From NCBI GenBank assembly GCA_023091735.1, contig JALKBU010000022.1, positions 1-64,000 on the forward strand: a stretch of 64,000 nt of DNA, given 5' to 3'. Below are positions 9,461 through 18,645 of the stretch, piece by piece. Under the pieces are notes generated by a model. The model did not search any database. It was not told the DNA's origin and saw only the letters and a list, made by a program, of their open reading frames with translations. The position numbers and the translations under genes were made by a program. Within the stretch, counting starts at the first letter, position 1; every line of letters begins with the position of its first letter. The DNA is from Trichomonas tenax (lineage: Eukaryota; Parabasalia; Trichomonadida; Trichomonadidae).

Positions 9461-12445
9461 ATGTACAAAAATGCCGAGAAAGAAACAAATCGGCATTTGA
9501 ATGTATCTGCACCAAAAGTCGAAGAACCTCCAGAAAAAAGTACTCTAGAAGTAAAATCACTTTCTAACGAGTTATATATTATTGCATATGTATTCCCAAC
9601 TGTTTTTAATGCAGAGATCAATAAGAATGTTGTCATCATCGAAATAAAAAACAAAAACACATCACGCCCACGCTATGTTCGCATTTCAGGAAGATGGATT
9701 GAACAAACTCAATACGTTGTTGGTGCAAGCATTATTGTAAATACAAAATTTCAACGGGGAAGCTTCGGGGATTTCTATTCGGATGCTGATGAGGGAGTTA
9801 TTTCAGATGATTCAGGATCACTAATATTATATCCATACTATCTATGCGATGGAGGCGTTGTTGCATCTGGACAAAAGTGTTTGAGAAAAGGATTCATTCA
9901 AAGCAAAGTAAATTTTGATAGATCACTCAAAAAGGATGTAATAAATAAAATTTTGCAGAAAGTTTTAGTTGGATATATTAGTTTGAATCCCAAGAGTTCG
10001 AGCGCAAAGCTTCTTGAATCAAAAACAAACATCAGCAATATTATCAATGATATCATTTTAAAATATCGAAGTTCCATCTTTTTGTCTGGTGAAACAGAGA
10101 GTTCGATGCGAAAAATTATTTATTCAAAACTATATTTCATATTTAACGATTCAAACAAATCCCCTTGTTTCTCATTGATTGGTACTTCAAATCGTGAAGT
10201 TTCATCAAGTCGGATGTTTCCTGTTCTTTCACAGGACTCAAATTTTATTCAAACTCTTTATTCTTTCAATCTCGGACTGAAAAGCAAACTTCATGCTATC
10301 ATAGAAACAGTTAATGATGAAAAGCTCCCAATGCGTATTTATCCATTCGAAAATGATCCAATGAATGTGAACGAGGAGCACATATGCCAAATTTCTGGAG
10401 ATTTGGCTCTCATTAGGTCAAGATATCCGGATGAAGTTACAGATTCAGGATTTGTTTGGTACTACCAGTCTGTTCCTGATTCAAGATATATTATCACTCC
10501 AGACCGCCATGAGTCACTAAATCTACTCAGTCGAAGAAATGATATAGTGAGTTATATAGCGCTAAATGCGATTCCTGAACGAATAATTTCAAGCGAGTGC
10601 GATAAATGCGGGATGAAAGGAAATTGCGATGTTCTTGTGCGAATGGAATTACAAGTTCCAAATGGAGAAATATCTCAGCGTGTTCCCAGCAGTTTTGGTA
10701 TTTCATCTGAGGCAGATTTCTTTTGGAGTGAGTACGATAGAGTATCAAAATCATCTCTTGGAGAACTCGAAGCATATACCCAAATTCTTTCTACGAGCAT
10801 TGAACAAAGAATTGCAATGAGATCATGTGCACCTGGTCTTGAAATTAAATCTATAGAGCTCGATGCTGATAGAGTGAGTACACTCATTTCATTTGATAGC
10901 CCAAGTAATTCATATTTTAAATCACTGAGCGTCCGTAAACATAACTCAGCTGTTATTACTGATTATAATAGATCGTCTATAATTGTTGGCGTTGGGGTAG
11001 TTTACTCTGTTTCAGAAACGCAACTGACACTTCTTGTTTACGATCACAACGTTTCCGAAAAAGAAAGAGTGAATATTGATTTCTTTGATTGGAAAGGAGA
11101 TCATAGAACAAAAATGCTTAGCTTATTCGGTATGTTTAAGCCAGGGCCTAAGTCAAAGATTGTCAATCTCATCTTAAACCAAAATATCACTCCCAAATTT
11201 TCATCAAGAATTCCTGAATTTGATAATAATTTCTTAACAGTTAGTGAACTTGAAGCGGTCAAATTTGCTCTTTTGGCTGATGATATCGCCCTCATAGATG
11301 CTCCTCCAGATTCTGGCTATATTAAAACAGCATGTAGAATCATTGAAAGTCATTGGAGAGAGTCTAAAACAGTCTTAGTTGCTTGCAATTACTACACTGA
11401 GATCAACACAATTTCAGAGATTCTATTTCAAAAAGGCGTGAAGCTTGCCATCTTTGGAAAGGCTGCAAATATCGACAACCGACTGCAAATGCTTGTTTAT
11501 GATAACATTATTTCGAAGGCGGAATGTATCGCACATGCAGAATCATCCCTCAGAAATACTCATGTTTTCATCACTCAGATTCAAAAAAACTCTGTAGTTA
11601 ATTTATCATTAATATTCGATGTCGCTATCTCATTAGATTTTGGTTCACAAGACATTCTTCTTTCTCTTCCAGTGTACAATGTTTGTGAAAAGCTTGTTAT
11701 TTTTGGAAACAGTCTCTTAGAGCAAGAAAACTGTGCATTTGCACTCATAAGAAAGCGTCACCCCAACGCAGTTAGGAAACTCAACGAAGTTTATAATACC
11801 CACCCAGAGATTGCTGAGGCTGCTCAGATTTTTTATGGACCTGAACACAAGAGTTTGTTCCCATACGTCAGCATTGGACTTGATAGCTTGAAAGTCCTCG
11901 ACAAAGTTTTATGTAACATGATGTCTTTTGTTCTTTCTATGGAGAGACCAATATTCGTCGTTGAAGTAAGCGATGAATCTTTTGCTGTTCTGACTGCTGT
12001 TTGCGCTGGTATTGTCTTCGAGAAAGTTATTCTCTCATGTCCACCACGACTCTCGCCTGCGTGCGCATCAATTATTTCACGAATGGTTCACGGCAGTGAA
12101 TTTTTCACTAATCAGTCCGAATATATGTCACGTGCCGCTTCGAGAGTGAATGTTCTTGTTGATTTGCAGACATACCAAGCGTTTGATGTTGGTGTTTTTG
12201 TTGGTGCGAATTCAGAGTCTATAAAGAGCGCCTTATCTTTTGCGACCAAAAAAGCTATATTTATCCTCAAAAAAGGCATTATTAAAACCGATCCTAGCTG
12301 GGATAATCTGCGCCACAGACTGCAATCGCGCTCCGTAATTGAAATCAAAGATGGATTTATGTCAATTGATCACTTTCCATTCAAGACATTCAATGAAGAA
12401 TTTAAATCCATAACAATTTCGAACTTCGATATCGAAGATATATAA
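9461..12445 (+). CDS. Dna2-like nuclease-helicase homologue with degenerate active sites
   Basis: 994 residues. The order of recognisable Dna2 elements is kept. Around residue 272 GLKSKLH replaces the nuclease GLKGKID, so the metal-binding D is H278. At 295-299 PFEND replaces PLELK, so the ExK lysine is D299. C380-x2-C383-x5-C389 matches the Dna2/AddB/Cas4 Fe-S cysteine spacing. The C-terminal third has a superfamily-1 helicase layout, but Walker A GxPGTGKT reads APPDSGYI (614-621), DEASQ reads DFGSQ (726-730), GD(H)QQL is lost, and the QYRMNP-like motif reads VYNTHPEI. Both catalytic activities therefore look dead, while the frame stays open for 994 codons, which implies selection for a structural or regulatory role. 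An in-frame ATG at 9440 would add seven residues. Confidence 0.72.
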   Translation: MYKNAEKETNRHLNVSAPKVEEPPEKSTLEVKSLSNELYIIAYVFPTVFNAEINKNVVIIEIKNKNTSRPRYVRISGRWIEQTQYVVGASIIVNTKFQRGSFGDFYSDADEGVISDDSGSLILYPYYLCDGGVVASGQKCLRKGFIQSKVNFDRSLKKDVINKILQKVLVGYISLNPKSSSAKLLESKTNISNIINDIILKYRSSIFLSGETESSMRKIIYSKLYFIFNDSNKSPCFSLIGTSNREVSSSRMFPVLSQDSNFIQTLYSFNLGLKSKLHAIIETVNDEKLPMRIYPFENDPMNVNEEHICQISGDLALIRSRYPDEVTDSGFVWYYQSVPDSRYIITPDRHESLNLLSRRNDIVSYIALNAIPERIISSECDKCGMKGNCDVLVRMELQVPNGEISQRVPSSFGISSEADFFWSEYDRVSKSSLGELEAYTQILSTSIEQRIAMRSCAPGLEIKSIELDADRVSTLISFDSPSNSYFKSLSVRKHNSAVITDYNRSSIIVGVGVVYSVSETQLTLLVYDHNVSEKERVNIDFFDWKGDHRTKMLSLFGMFKPGPKSKIVNLILNQNITPKFSSRIPEFDNNFLTVSELEAVKFALLADDIALIDAPPDSGYIKTACRIIESHWRESKTVLVACNYYTEINTISEILFQKGVKLAIFGKAANIDNRLQMLVYDNIISKAECIAHAESSLRNTHVFITQIQKNSVVNLSLIFDVAISLDFGSQDILLSLPVYNVCEKLVIFGNSLLEQENCAFALIRKRHPNAVRKLNEVYNTHPEIAEAAQIFYGPEHKSLFPYVSIGLDSLKVLDKVLCNMMSFVLSMERPIFVVEVSDESFAVLTAVCAGIVFEKVILSCPPRLSPACASIISRMVHGSEFFTNQSEYMSRAASRVNVLVDLQTYQAFDVGVFVGANSESIKSALSFATKKAIFILKKGIIKTDPSWDNLRHRLQSRSVIEIKDGFMSIDHFPFKTFNEEFKSITISNFDIEDI

Positions 12446-12492
12446 TAAAGTGTGTGTATGTATGTATTTTAAACAGGCAGAGTTTTTTGCAC

Positions 12493-12514
12493 AAAAAGTG
12501 AGGAGCACTTTTTT
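12493..12514. promoter_or_regulatory. Inverted-repeat promoter element AAAAAGTG/CACTTTTT
   Basis: AAAAAGTG, AGGAG, CACTTTTTT: an inverted repeat of the AAAAGTG half of the common element, 35 bases before the RNA polymerase III subunit ATG. Similar palindromic forms lie upstream of the Cpn60 gene and the RhoGEF-Kelch gene. Confidence 0.45.
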
Positions 12515-12549
12515 AAACCAGACAGACCCCTCAAAAAAATATCAAAGGG

Positions 12550-15500
12550 ATGACGGAGAATCATGTTAAATTCGCCAAAAACGTGAAATCCGAGTCAGCT
12601 CTTCCAAGTATGGCGCAGGCGATATCCGAGGAGGACCTCCACGATCCCCACGGTCCGAAGCGCGCATCAGACGTCACAAAGCCGGATCCAGATTCAAAAT
12701 GGAACTTAATCCCGCTGATTTTAAAGTCTACGGGACTTATCAAGCTCCAGCTGAATTCTTTCAACGACTTTGTCGAGTCTGGTCTTACGAAAATTATGAA
12801 CGCTAACAAAGAAGTTGTTTTCTCTGAAAATCCACGCGTATTAATCAGATACAAGAACATTTACGTCGATAAGCCAAAGATAAGGAACCAGCCTCTCACC
12901 CCTCAAATGTGCAGACTCTCAGATGAGACTTACGCTGGAAATGTCCTCGTCGATTATGACTTTATCAACGGTCCGACGGTCAAATCTTTCACAAGTCAAT
13001 GTATCGCTAAGCTCCCGATCATGCTGCAGTCCAGTCGATGTTATTTGTACAAAGCAAGCGACGAACAATACGCAAAGCTCGACGAGTGCAGATATGACCC
13101 AGGAGGTTATTTTATCATCAATGGCACAGAGAGAGTCGTCCATGTTCAAGAACAGTCTCCATATAATCGAATTTTAATTGAACATCTTGCAAATGGAACA
13201 AAAACAGCAGTTGTAAACAGCTCAACTGCAACACATAAAACACGTATCGAATTAATCTGGAAGAAAGAAACATTGGCTTTACATCATAACGCTCTGAGCG
13301 AAGATATTCCAATTTTCATTCTTTTCCGTGCGATGGGTGTCACTTCTGATCAGGAAATTATACAGCTTGTCGACCCAACAGGTTCTGTTGGCCATCTTTT
13401 GATGAGCAGCCTTCAAGAAATTATTAAACTCGAAATTGCTACACAAGACCAGGCTATTCAACACATAGAAAAACGCCTCAAGTTCTTGAACATTACTGGT
13501 ATCGATGCTACACGCGAGGAACGAACTATGAAAGGATATAAGGGCCGCGAATTCCTTCGCTCGATGGTTTTGCCTCATATTCCTTCAACACTTACCGACT
13601 TCCGCAGAAAGTCTGTTTTTGTCGGCTTCATGACACGTTGGCTCTTAATGAGTGCTTTGGATTCCCGCATGGTCGATGGACGCGATTTCTTCGGTAACAA
13701 GCGTCTTGAGTTAGCTGGCGAGCTTCTTGAGCTTCTTTTCGAAGATCTTTTCAAGACATTCAACGCTTCAATGCAAAAGACAGTATCAAGGACAATCAAC
13801 AAATCAAAAGGAATCGATCCGGGAAATATTTCACAAGCAATGCACAGCGAAACAATTACACACGGTCTTAAATACGCGATTTCCAGCGGCAATTGGAATA
13901 TCACTCGTTTCAAGATGATGCGCGCTGGAGTTTCACAGCTTCTTGGTCGTATGTCTTACTTACAATTCGTCTCAATGGTTACTCGTATATCATCACACTT
14001 CGAAAAGACACAGAAAGTCGCTGGTGCACGTTTGCTCTATCCTTCGCAGTTCGGCTTTATTTGCCCTTCAGATACGCCGGAAGGTGCTCAGTGCGGTTTG
14101 ATCAAGAACTTCTCTCTTACAGTTCACGTTACTGTATGGGCTGACCCAGCACCAGCAAGGAGAACACTCCTTGATCTTGGCGTCGAAGAGCTCGTCGTTT
14201 TCTCCGGAGAAGAAATCTCAAATAACTACATCGTGATGTTAAATGGTGAGCCAATCGGAATCGTTCGCGATCCATACAAAATTTGCCGGCGCTTCCGCCA
14301 GGTTCGCCGCCGTCATTGGGTTGACAAATTCGCAGCAATTTGGATCGTCGAGGCCAAGAAATGTATCAACGTTTCAACAGAAGCAGGCCGTGTTTGCAGA
14401 CCACTTATCATCGTTGAGGATCACAAGAGCCGTCTTACACAGAAACTGATGGATGGTGTTAACAACGGCGAAATCACGTTTGACTACCTCCTTGACAACG
14501 GTATCATTGAATATGTTGATGTGAACGAGATGACAGACTGTCTTATTGCCTTCAACGATAAGGATGTTGAAGAGGAGGCAAAGAACTGCACCAATGATCC
14601 ACCACTCACTCCTGGTGAGCTCAGATATTTCACTCACCTTGAGATACACAATGCCCAGATGCTCGGTGTCTGTGCTGGTGTTGTTCCTTGCCCTCACCAC
14701 AATCAATCGCCAAGAAACACATATCAGTGCGCTATGGGTAAGCAAGCAATTGGACCAACAGCCCTCAATATCATGCATCGCGTTGACAAATCGACATACT
14801 TCAACTGCTACCCACAAGAACCAATGGTGCAGACCCGTACAATTCGCCTCTCCAGATATAATGAAATGCCTTGTGGGCAAAATGCTATGGTTGCGATTAT
14901 GTCTTACTCAGGTCATGATATCGAAGATGCTCTTCTCATGAACAAAGCTTCTTTGGACAGAGGCTTTGGAAGAAGGTACTACTTATCTAAGCTCGATCTT
15001 ATGCTTAAGAATTATCAAGGCGGTGTCATTGGCGATAGAATTGTTCCTCTCGAAAGAGAACCTCCACAGACGGTTTTGCAGTCTTCATACTCTCTTCTTG
15101 ACGCAGATGGAATCATCAGGCCAGGTGAGAGAATCGAGAAAGGAATGATTTACGTGAACAAATACGTTCCACTCAATTTCGAAGAAACTCCAACAAAGTA
15201 CATGGCACAACCAGCTAGATACAACGCATATCCTGTTATGATCCAGAATGTCTCTGTTTACACAACAGAAACAACACAGGTTATTAAGATTAAAACTGCA
15301 GATTTCCGCCGACCAGAACTTGGTGATAAGTTTTCATCGAGACACGGCCAGAAAGGTGTCATTGGCCTCATTGTTCCACAAGAAGATATGCCATATACTG
15401 AAGATGGTATTTGCCCAGATATGATCATGAATCCACACGGATTCCCATCTCGTATGACAGTTGGAAAGATGATTGAGCTCGTTTCAGGAAAGGTTGGTAT

Positions 15501-16038
15501 CCTGACAGGTCGCATTGGAAATGGTACCGCTTTCTCATCAGACAGAGTCAAAGATATATCCGAGGATCTTATTGCAGCTGGATACTCATATTCTGGAAAA
15601 GATATGCTCATGTCTGGCATTACTGGAGAGCCGCTTTATGCCTATATTTTCTTCGGTCCAGTCTTCTATCAAAGCCTCAAGCACATGGTCAAGGATAAGA
15701 TGCAGGCTCGTGCAACTGGCCAGGTTCAATACTTAACTCGCCAGCCAACTCAAGGACGCTCCAGACAAGGTGGTATGAGACTTGGTGAAATGGAAAGAGA
15801 TTGTCTCATCGGATACGGTGCTGCATCAATATTATATGAGAGAATGTTGATTTCATCTGATGTTTATGAGGCCAATGTCTGCGCATGCTGCGGCTTTATC
15901 GGATACGAAGGATTCTGCACACACTGCAAGACGAAAGAGCACATGAAGATTGTGAGAATGCCGTATGCCTGCAAGCTTCTCTTCTATGAACTTATGGCAA
16001 TGGGAATTGCTCCAAAGGTTAGACTTGAAGATTTATAA
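12550..16038 (+). CDS. RPC2: DNA-directed RNA polymerase III second-largest subunit (RPC2)
   Basis: 1162 residues, the usual length for the family. The start WNLIPLILKSTGLIKLQLNSF, the DPGGYFIINGTERV block, SEDIPIFILFRAMGV, the DFFGNKRLELAGELL block and CPSDTPEGAQCGL are standard for the beta-like subunit. The clamp region has RHGQKGVIGLI and a C-terminal zinc ribbon CACC...CTHC followed by MPYACKLLFYELMAMGI. Details such as the opening LIP...GLIK, the C-terminal SDVYEANVCACCG and the short C-terminus after ACKLLFYEL resemble RPC2 (Pol III) more than RPB2 or RPA135. It forms half of the Pol III active centre, which makes tRNA and 5S RNA. All catalytic-core motifs appear intact. A long T-run (about 16045-16062) separates it from the next gene. 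Confidence 0.92.
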   Translation: MTENHVKFAKNVKSESALPSMAQAISEEDLHDPHGPKRASDVTKPDPDSKWNLIPLILKSTGLIKLQLNSFNDFVESGLTKIMNANKEVVFSENPRVLIRYKNIYVDKPKIRNQPLTPQMCRLSDETYAGNVLVDYDFINGPTVKSFTSQCIAKLPIMLQSSRCYLYKASDEQYAKLDECRYDPGGYFIINGTERVVHVQEQSPYNRILIEHLANGTKTAVVNSSTATHKTRIELIWKKETLALHHNALSEDIPIFILFRAMGVTSDQEIIQLVDPTGSVGHLLMSSLQEIIKLEIATQDQAIQHIEKRLKFLNITGIDATREERTMKGYKGREFLRSMVLPHIPSTLTDFRRKSVFVGFMTRWLLMSALDSRMVDGRDFFGNKRLELAGELLELLFEDLFKTFNASMQKTVSRTINKSKGIDPGNISQAMHSETITHGLKYAISSGNWNITRFKMMRAGVSQLLGRMSYLQFVSMVTRISSHFEKTQKVAGARLLYPSQFGFICPSDTPEGAQCGLIKNFSLTVHVTVWADPAPARRTLLDLGVEELVVFSGEEISNNYIVMLNGEPIGIVRDPYKICRRFRQVRRRHWVDKFAAIWIVEAKKCINVSTEAGRVCRPLIIVEDHKSRLTQKLMDGVNNGEITFDYLLDNGIIEYVDVNEMTDCLIAFNDKDVEEEAKNCTNDPPLTPGELRYFTHLEIHNAQMLGVCAGVVPCPHHNQSPRNTYQCAMGKQAIGPTALNIMHRVDKSTYFNCYPQEPMVQTRTIRLSRYNEMPCGQNAMVAIMSYSGHDIEDALLMNKASLDRGFGRRYYLSKLDLMLKNYQGGVIGDRIVPLEREPPQTVLQSSYSLLDADGIIRPGERIEKGMIYVNKYVPLNFEETPTKYMAQPARYNAYPVMIQNVSVYTTETTQVIKIKTADFRRPELGDKFSSRHGQKGVIGLIVPQEDMPYTEDGICPDMIMNPHGFPSRMTVGKMIELVSGKVGILTGRIGNGTAFSSDRVKDISEDLIAAGYSYSGKDMLMSGITGEPLYAYIFFGPVFYQSLKHMVKDKMQARATGQVQYLTRQPTQGRSRQGGMRLGEMERDCLIGYGAASILYERMLISSDVYEANVCACCGFIGYEGFCTHCKTKEHMKIVRMPYACKLLFYELMAMGIAPKVRLEDL

Positions 16039-16075
16039 ATATTTTTTGTTTTTTTTTTTTTTTGTGTTTTTATAA

Positions 16076-17464
16076 ATGGATGATTACAAGGTTGGGGTAT
16101 GTAAAATTAAGGGGAAATCAAGCGACGACTCCCTCATCCTCAACACCCTCGACCAAATGCTGCATAGTTTTATTGAAGAATTCAACAATTCAGCACCAAA
16201 AGAAATAATATCTACAATTTTAAACGACTTAATTACGTTTTTTTCTCAAAACCAGGCCACCAAATACCAGAGCGTCATCAGTGAGGCCAATTTTTACGCT
16301 TGTTTGGAGGATGCGTTGATTAGGTACCAAAATAACGCAATATCCAAGCTCATACTGCGCATGATTGTTTACATGACCACAAATCAGTACGAGGACTGCA
16401 ACCACTTTCAAAATTTCCGACTTCTCGAGATTATATTTCCGCGTTTAAGCGACAGAGAGCTGTTCCCTTACATCGTCAACATATACGCAAACTTGAGCGC
16501 ATCGAAGGAATCATTCGTGTCCCACTTCTTCCACAGCATGTCCAGGATCCGAATGAATCTTCAGGCGCTCACAGAGGCGAACATCGGCAGCGATCTCTCC
16601 GCCTCGAGCATCCTTCAGCTGTGCGTCGTCTTCGTGCAGTTAGATCATGAGAAAGCATTCCCCTTCAAGGAGCAAAACCTCCGCGACATCTTGAACGTGG
16701 TCTTCGTCATCCTAAAGTCGAACATCCCTTTGAAATCAAGGCAAAACATATTCTATGTGATCGACAGCGTCCTAAAGTCCTCGCAGGCAATCACGCGCGA
16801 GTACGCGGAAGACAGCACCATCATTGACTTCTTCCTCAGCCGCCTCTCAGACGAAAACGATATGGTCGTCTATTACTGCATTGGGATCCTGCAGCAGATC
16901 GGCGCCGACGAGAAGTGCAGCTATCCGTTCAATCTCGGCCAGTTCTTCCAGCTCCTCCAAAGGCCGAACCCCGACATTCAAAGAAAGATTTCAATATGCA
17001 TTGCAAATTTACTAGTCAACAACGGCCTCGTTTTCCTCGAAGGAGTGAACTTAAACGAGAAAATGCAGGAAATTCTCCAATTCATGGAGATCGCGAGCTT
17101 CGAGTCGAAAGTTTGGATAATGAAGACATTCGACAACATCTTCTTGCGCATTGGCCCAATGAAGAAGCTGGACTTTATCAATGCTGGGCTCAAGAGCATG
17201 ATTCCATTCTTTTCGGAGCTTCACGACGAAGGCTCTGCTGGACTTGCTTTCTTGGACCTTCTTTTCCGCATTCTTCAGGTCATAGAGGACCTTGAAATTG
17301 CGGACTGCGTCGACTTCATGCAGTTCCTCGAGGAAAACGAAATACTGTCAATGATTGATCAGTTCGACGACTCCGAGAGCATGGCCATTAAGAGCAAGTG
17401 CGAGCTCGTTTATGGAATGATCTCCAACATCCAGATGAGATTGGAGCAGAATTCGAAATTTTAA
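16076..17464 (+). CDS. Armadillo/HEAT-like helical repeat protein
   Basis: 462 residues, almost all alpha-helical with repeated ARM-like helices (for example MVVYYCIGILQQIGADEKCS, NPDIQRKISICIANLLVN and ASFESKVWIMKTFDNIFL). The general look is of degenerate importin-alpha-like armadillo proteins, but no importin-beta-binding basic N-terminus is present. Probably a protein-interaction scaffold; function unknown. Spacing is tight: 37 bp after the RPC2 stop and 12 bp before the next ATG. Confidence 0.75.
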   Translation: MDDYKVGVCKIKGKSSDDSLILNTLDQMLHSFIEEFNNSAPKEIISTILNDLITFFSQNQATKYQSVISEANFYACLEDALIRYQNNAISKLILRMIVYMTTNQYEDCNHFQNFRLLEIIFPRLSDRELFPYIVNIYANLSASKESFVSHFFHSMSRIRMNLQALTEANIGSDLSASSILQLCVVFVQLDHEKAFPFKEQNLRDILNVVFVILKSNIPLKSRQNIFYVIDSVLKSSQAITREYAEDSTIIDFFLSRLSDENDMVVYYCIGILQQIGADEKCSYPFNLGQFFQLLQRPNPDIQRKISICIANLLVNNGLVFLEGVNLNEKMQEILQFMEIASFESKVWIMKTFDNIFLRIGPMKKLDFINAGLKSMIPFFSELHDEGSAGLAFLDLLFRILQVIEDLEIADCVDFMQFLEENEILSMIDQFDDSESMAIKSKCELVYGMISNIQMRLEQNSKF

Positions 17465-17473
17465 ACGTACGTT
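17464..17473. promoter_or_regulatory. AACGTACGTT palindrome in a 12-bp intergenic gap
   Basis: A perfect ten-base palindrome covers most of the 12 bases between the TAA at 17462-17464 and ATG 17477. Any promoter for the downstream gene must overlap this palindrome or the 3' end of the upstream gene. Confidence 0.35.
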
Positions 17474-17476
17474 AAA

Positions 17477-18601
17477 ATGACTTTATCATCCGCGATCGGC
17501 AAAGACAGCCGCGGCGCCATCGACGTCGGGGACATGCTGGGCCAGGAGGAGAATGATGAAGCACTGAACAAGAAAATCGACGCAATTGAAGACATCATCC
17601 ATAAATTAAAAGCGAAAAGGCTGAGAATAGAATCGAAATACATCAGCGAGATGAACAACATCAAGCTCCTGATCAAGAAAAAGCAAATCGAGAAAGAAAC
17701 ACAGTTATCAAAACTTCGGCAGCAGAACGATAACGAATTGAAGGAATTGGACGAAGTCAACGCTGAGGAAATCAAAGCGATAAAGATAAAAATAGAAGAG
17801 ATACAACAGTCGCTAAACAATTTCCATTCGAACAGAAAAGCACTGAAAACAGCCAAGAAAGAGGCAGAACTACACGAAATGCGGCAGCAACTTGATGCCA
17901 TAAAGCAGATGAACCAGTCCATCGAGATGGAAAGCAGCATGAACTTAAGAGAGCAAAATATGAAGAACGTAAAAAAGCACGCTGAGCTTCTGGCGAACGT
18001 AGAAATAATGAAAGCCTCAATAGATGAGGTAAACTCGTCGATACAGCAGAACCTTCTGTATAACACACAAGTAATTCGTGATACAAATTATAAATATCAG
18101 TCAAGGGCGGAAGAAAATCAGAAAGAACTGGAGAAAATGAAGAAGAAACTTGAAAGTAAGATTGACAAGACTGAGAAGCTTATTAAGAAAGAAGAGGAAA
18201 TCGGAAAACAGATTATTGAGAAATATAACAGCGAATTGGCCTCTGCACAAGAGAAGGAGAAACAATTGGCAGAATTAAGAGTGAAACTTGGGCAGAAGCA
18301 TAAATATCAGCGAGATTCGCTCAAAGAACAAATTCAATCAGTTCAGGAAGCGATTGAAAAGATCAAAGAGATATGTGAAGAGAATGATGGTGTTACGGAA
18401 AAGCACGAGAAAAAGATTGCATCAATTGTCCAAGATAATTGCAAAATTGATTCTCAAATCCAAGAGACAAAGGAAGAGATTCAGCAGATTAAATCTAGCA
18501 ATGCAATCCTGAGGAAAGAGGTCCAGAGACTGAGGTTACGGAACTTTGAAACGCGGATGAATACGATCTTACCAAAGTCAGAATTATGTGTTATTAAATA
18601 A
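17477..18601 (+). CDS. Coiled-coil protein of unknown function
   Basis: 374 residues. After a short N-terminal segment (MTLSSAIGKDSRGAIDVGDM) nearly the whole protein is charged coiled coil rich in K, E, Q and I (for example KRLRIESKYISEMNNIKLLI and KMKKKLESKIDKTEKLIKKE). No catalytic motif, membrane segment or signal peptide. Likely cytoskeletal or structural. It converges on the E2F-like gene 44 bp downstream. Confidence 0.8.
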   Translation: MTLSSAIGKDSRGAIDVGDMLGQEENDEALNKKIDAIEDIIHKLKAKRLRIESKYISEMNNIKLLIKKKQIEKETQLSKLRQQNDNELKELDEVNAEEIKAIKIKIEEIQQSLNNFHSNRKALKTAKKEAELHEMRQQLDAIKQMNQSIEMESSMNLREQNMKNVKKHAELLANVEIMKASIDEVNSSIQQNLLYNTQVIRDTNYKYQSRAEENQKELEKMKKKLESKIDKTEKLIKKEEEIGKQIIEKYNSELASAQEKEKQLAELRVKLGQKHKYQRDSLKEQIQSVQEAIEKIKEICEENDGVTEKHEKKIASIVQDNCKIDSQIQETKEEIQQIKSSNAILRKEVQRLRLRNFETRMNTILPKSELCVIK

Positions 18602-18645
18602 TTTTGTTATTTTATATAAAACAAGCTATAGAACAATATAAACAT

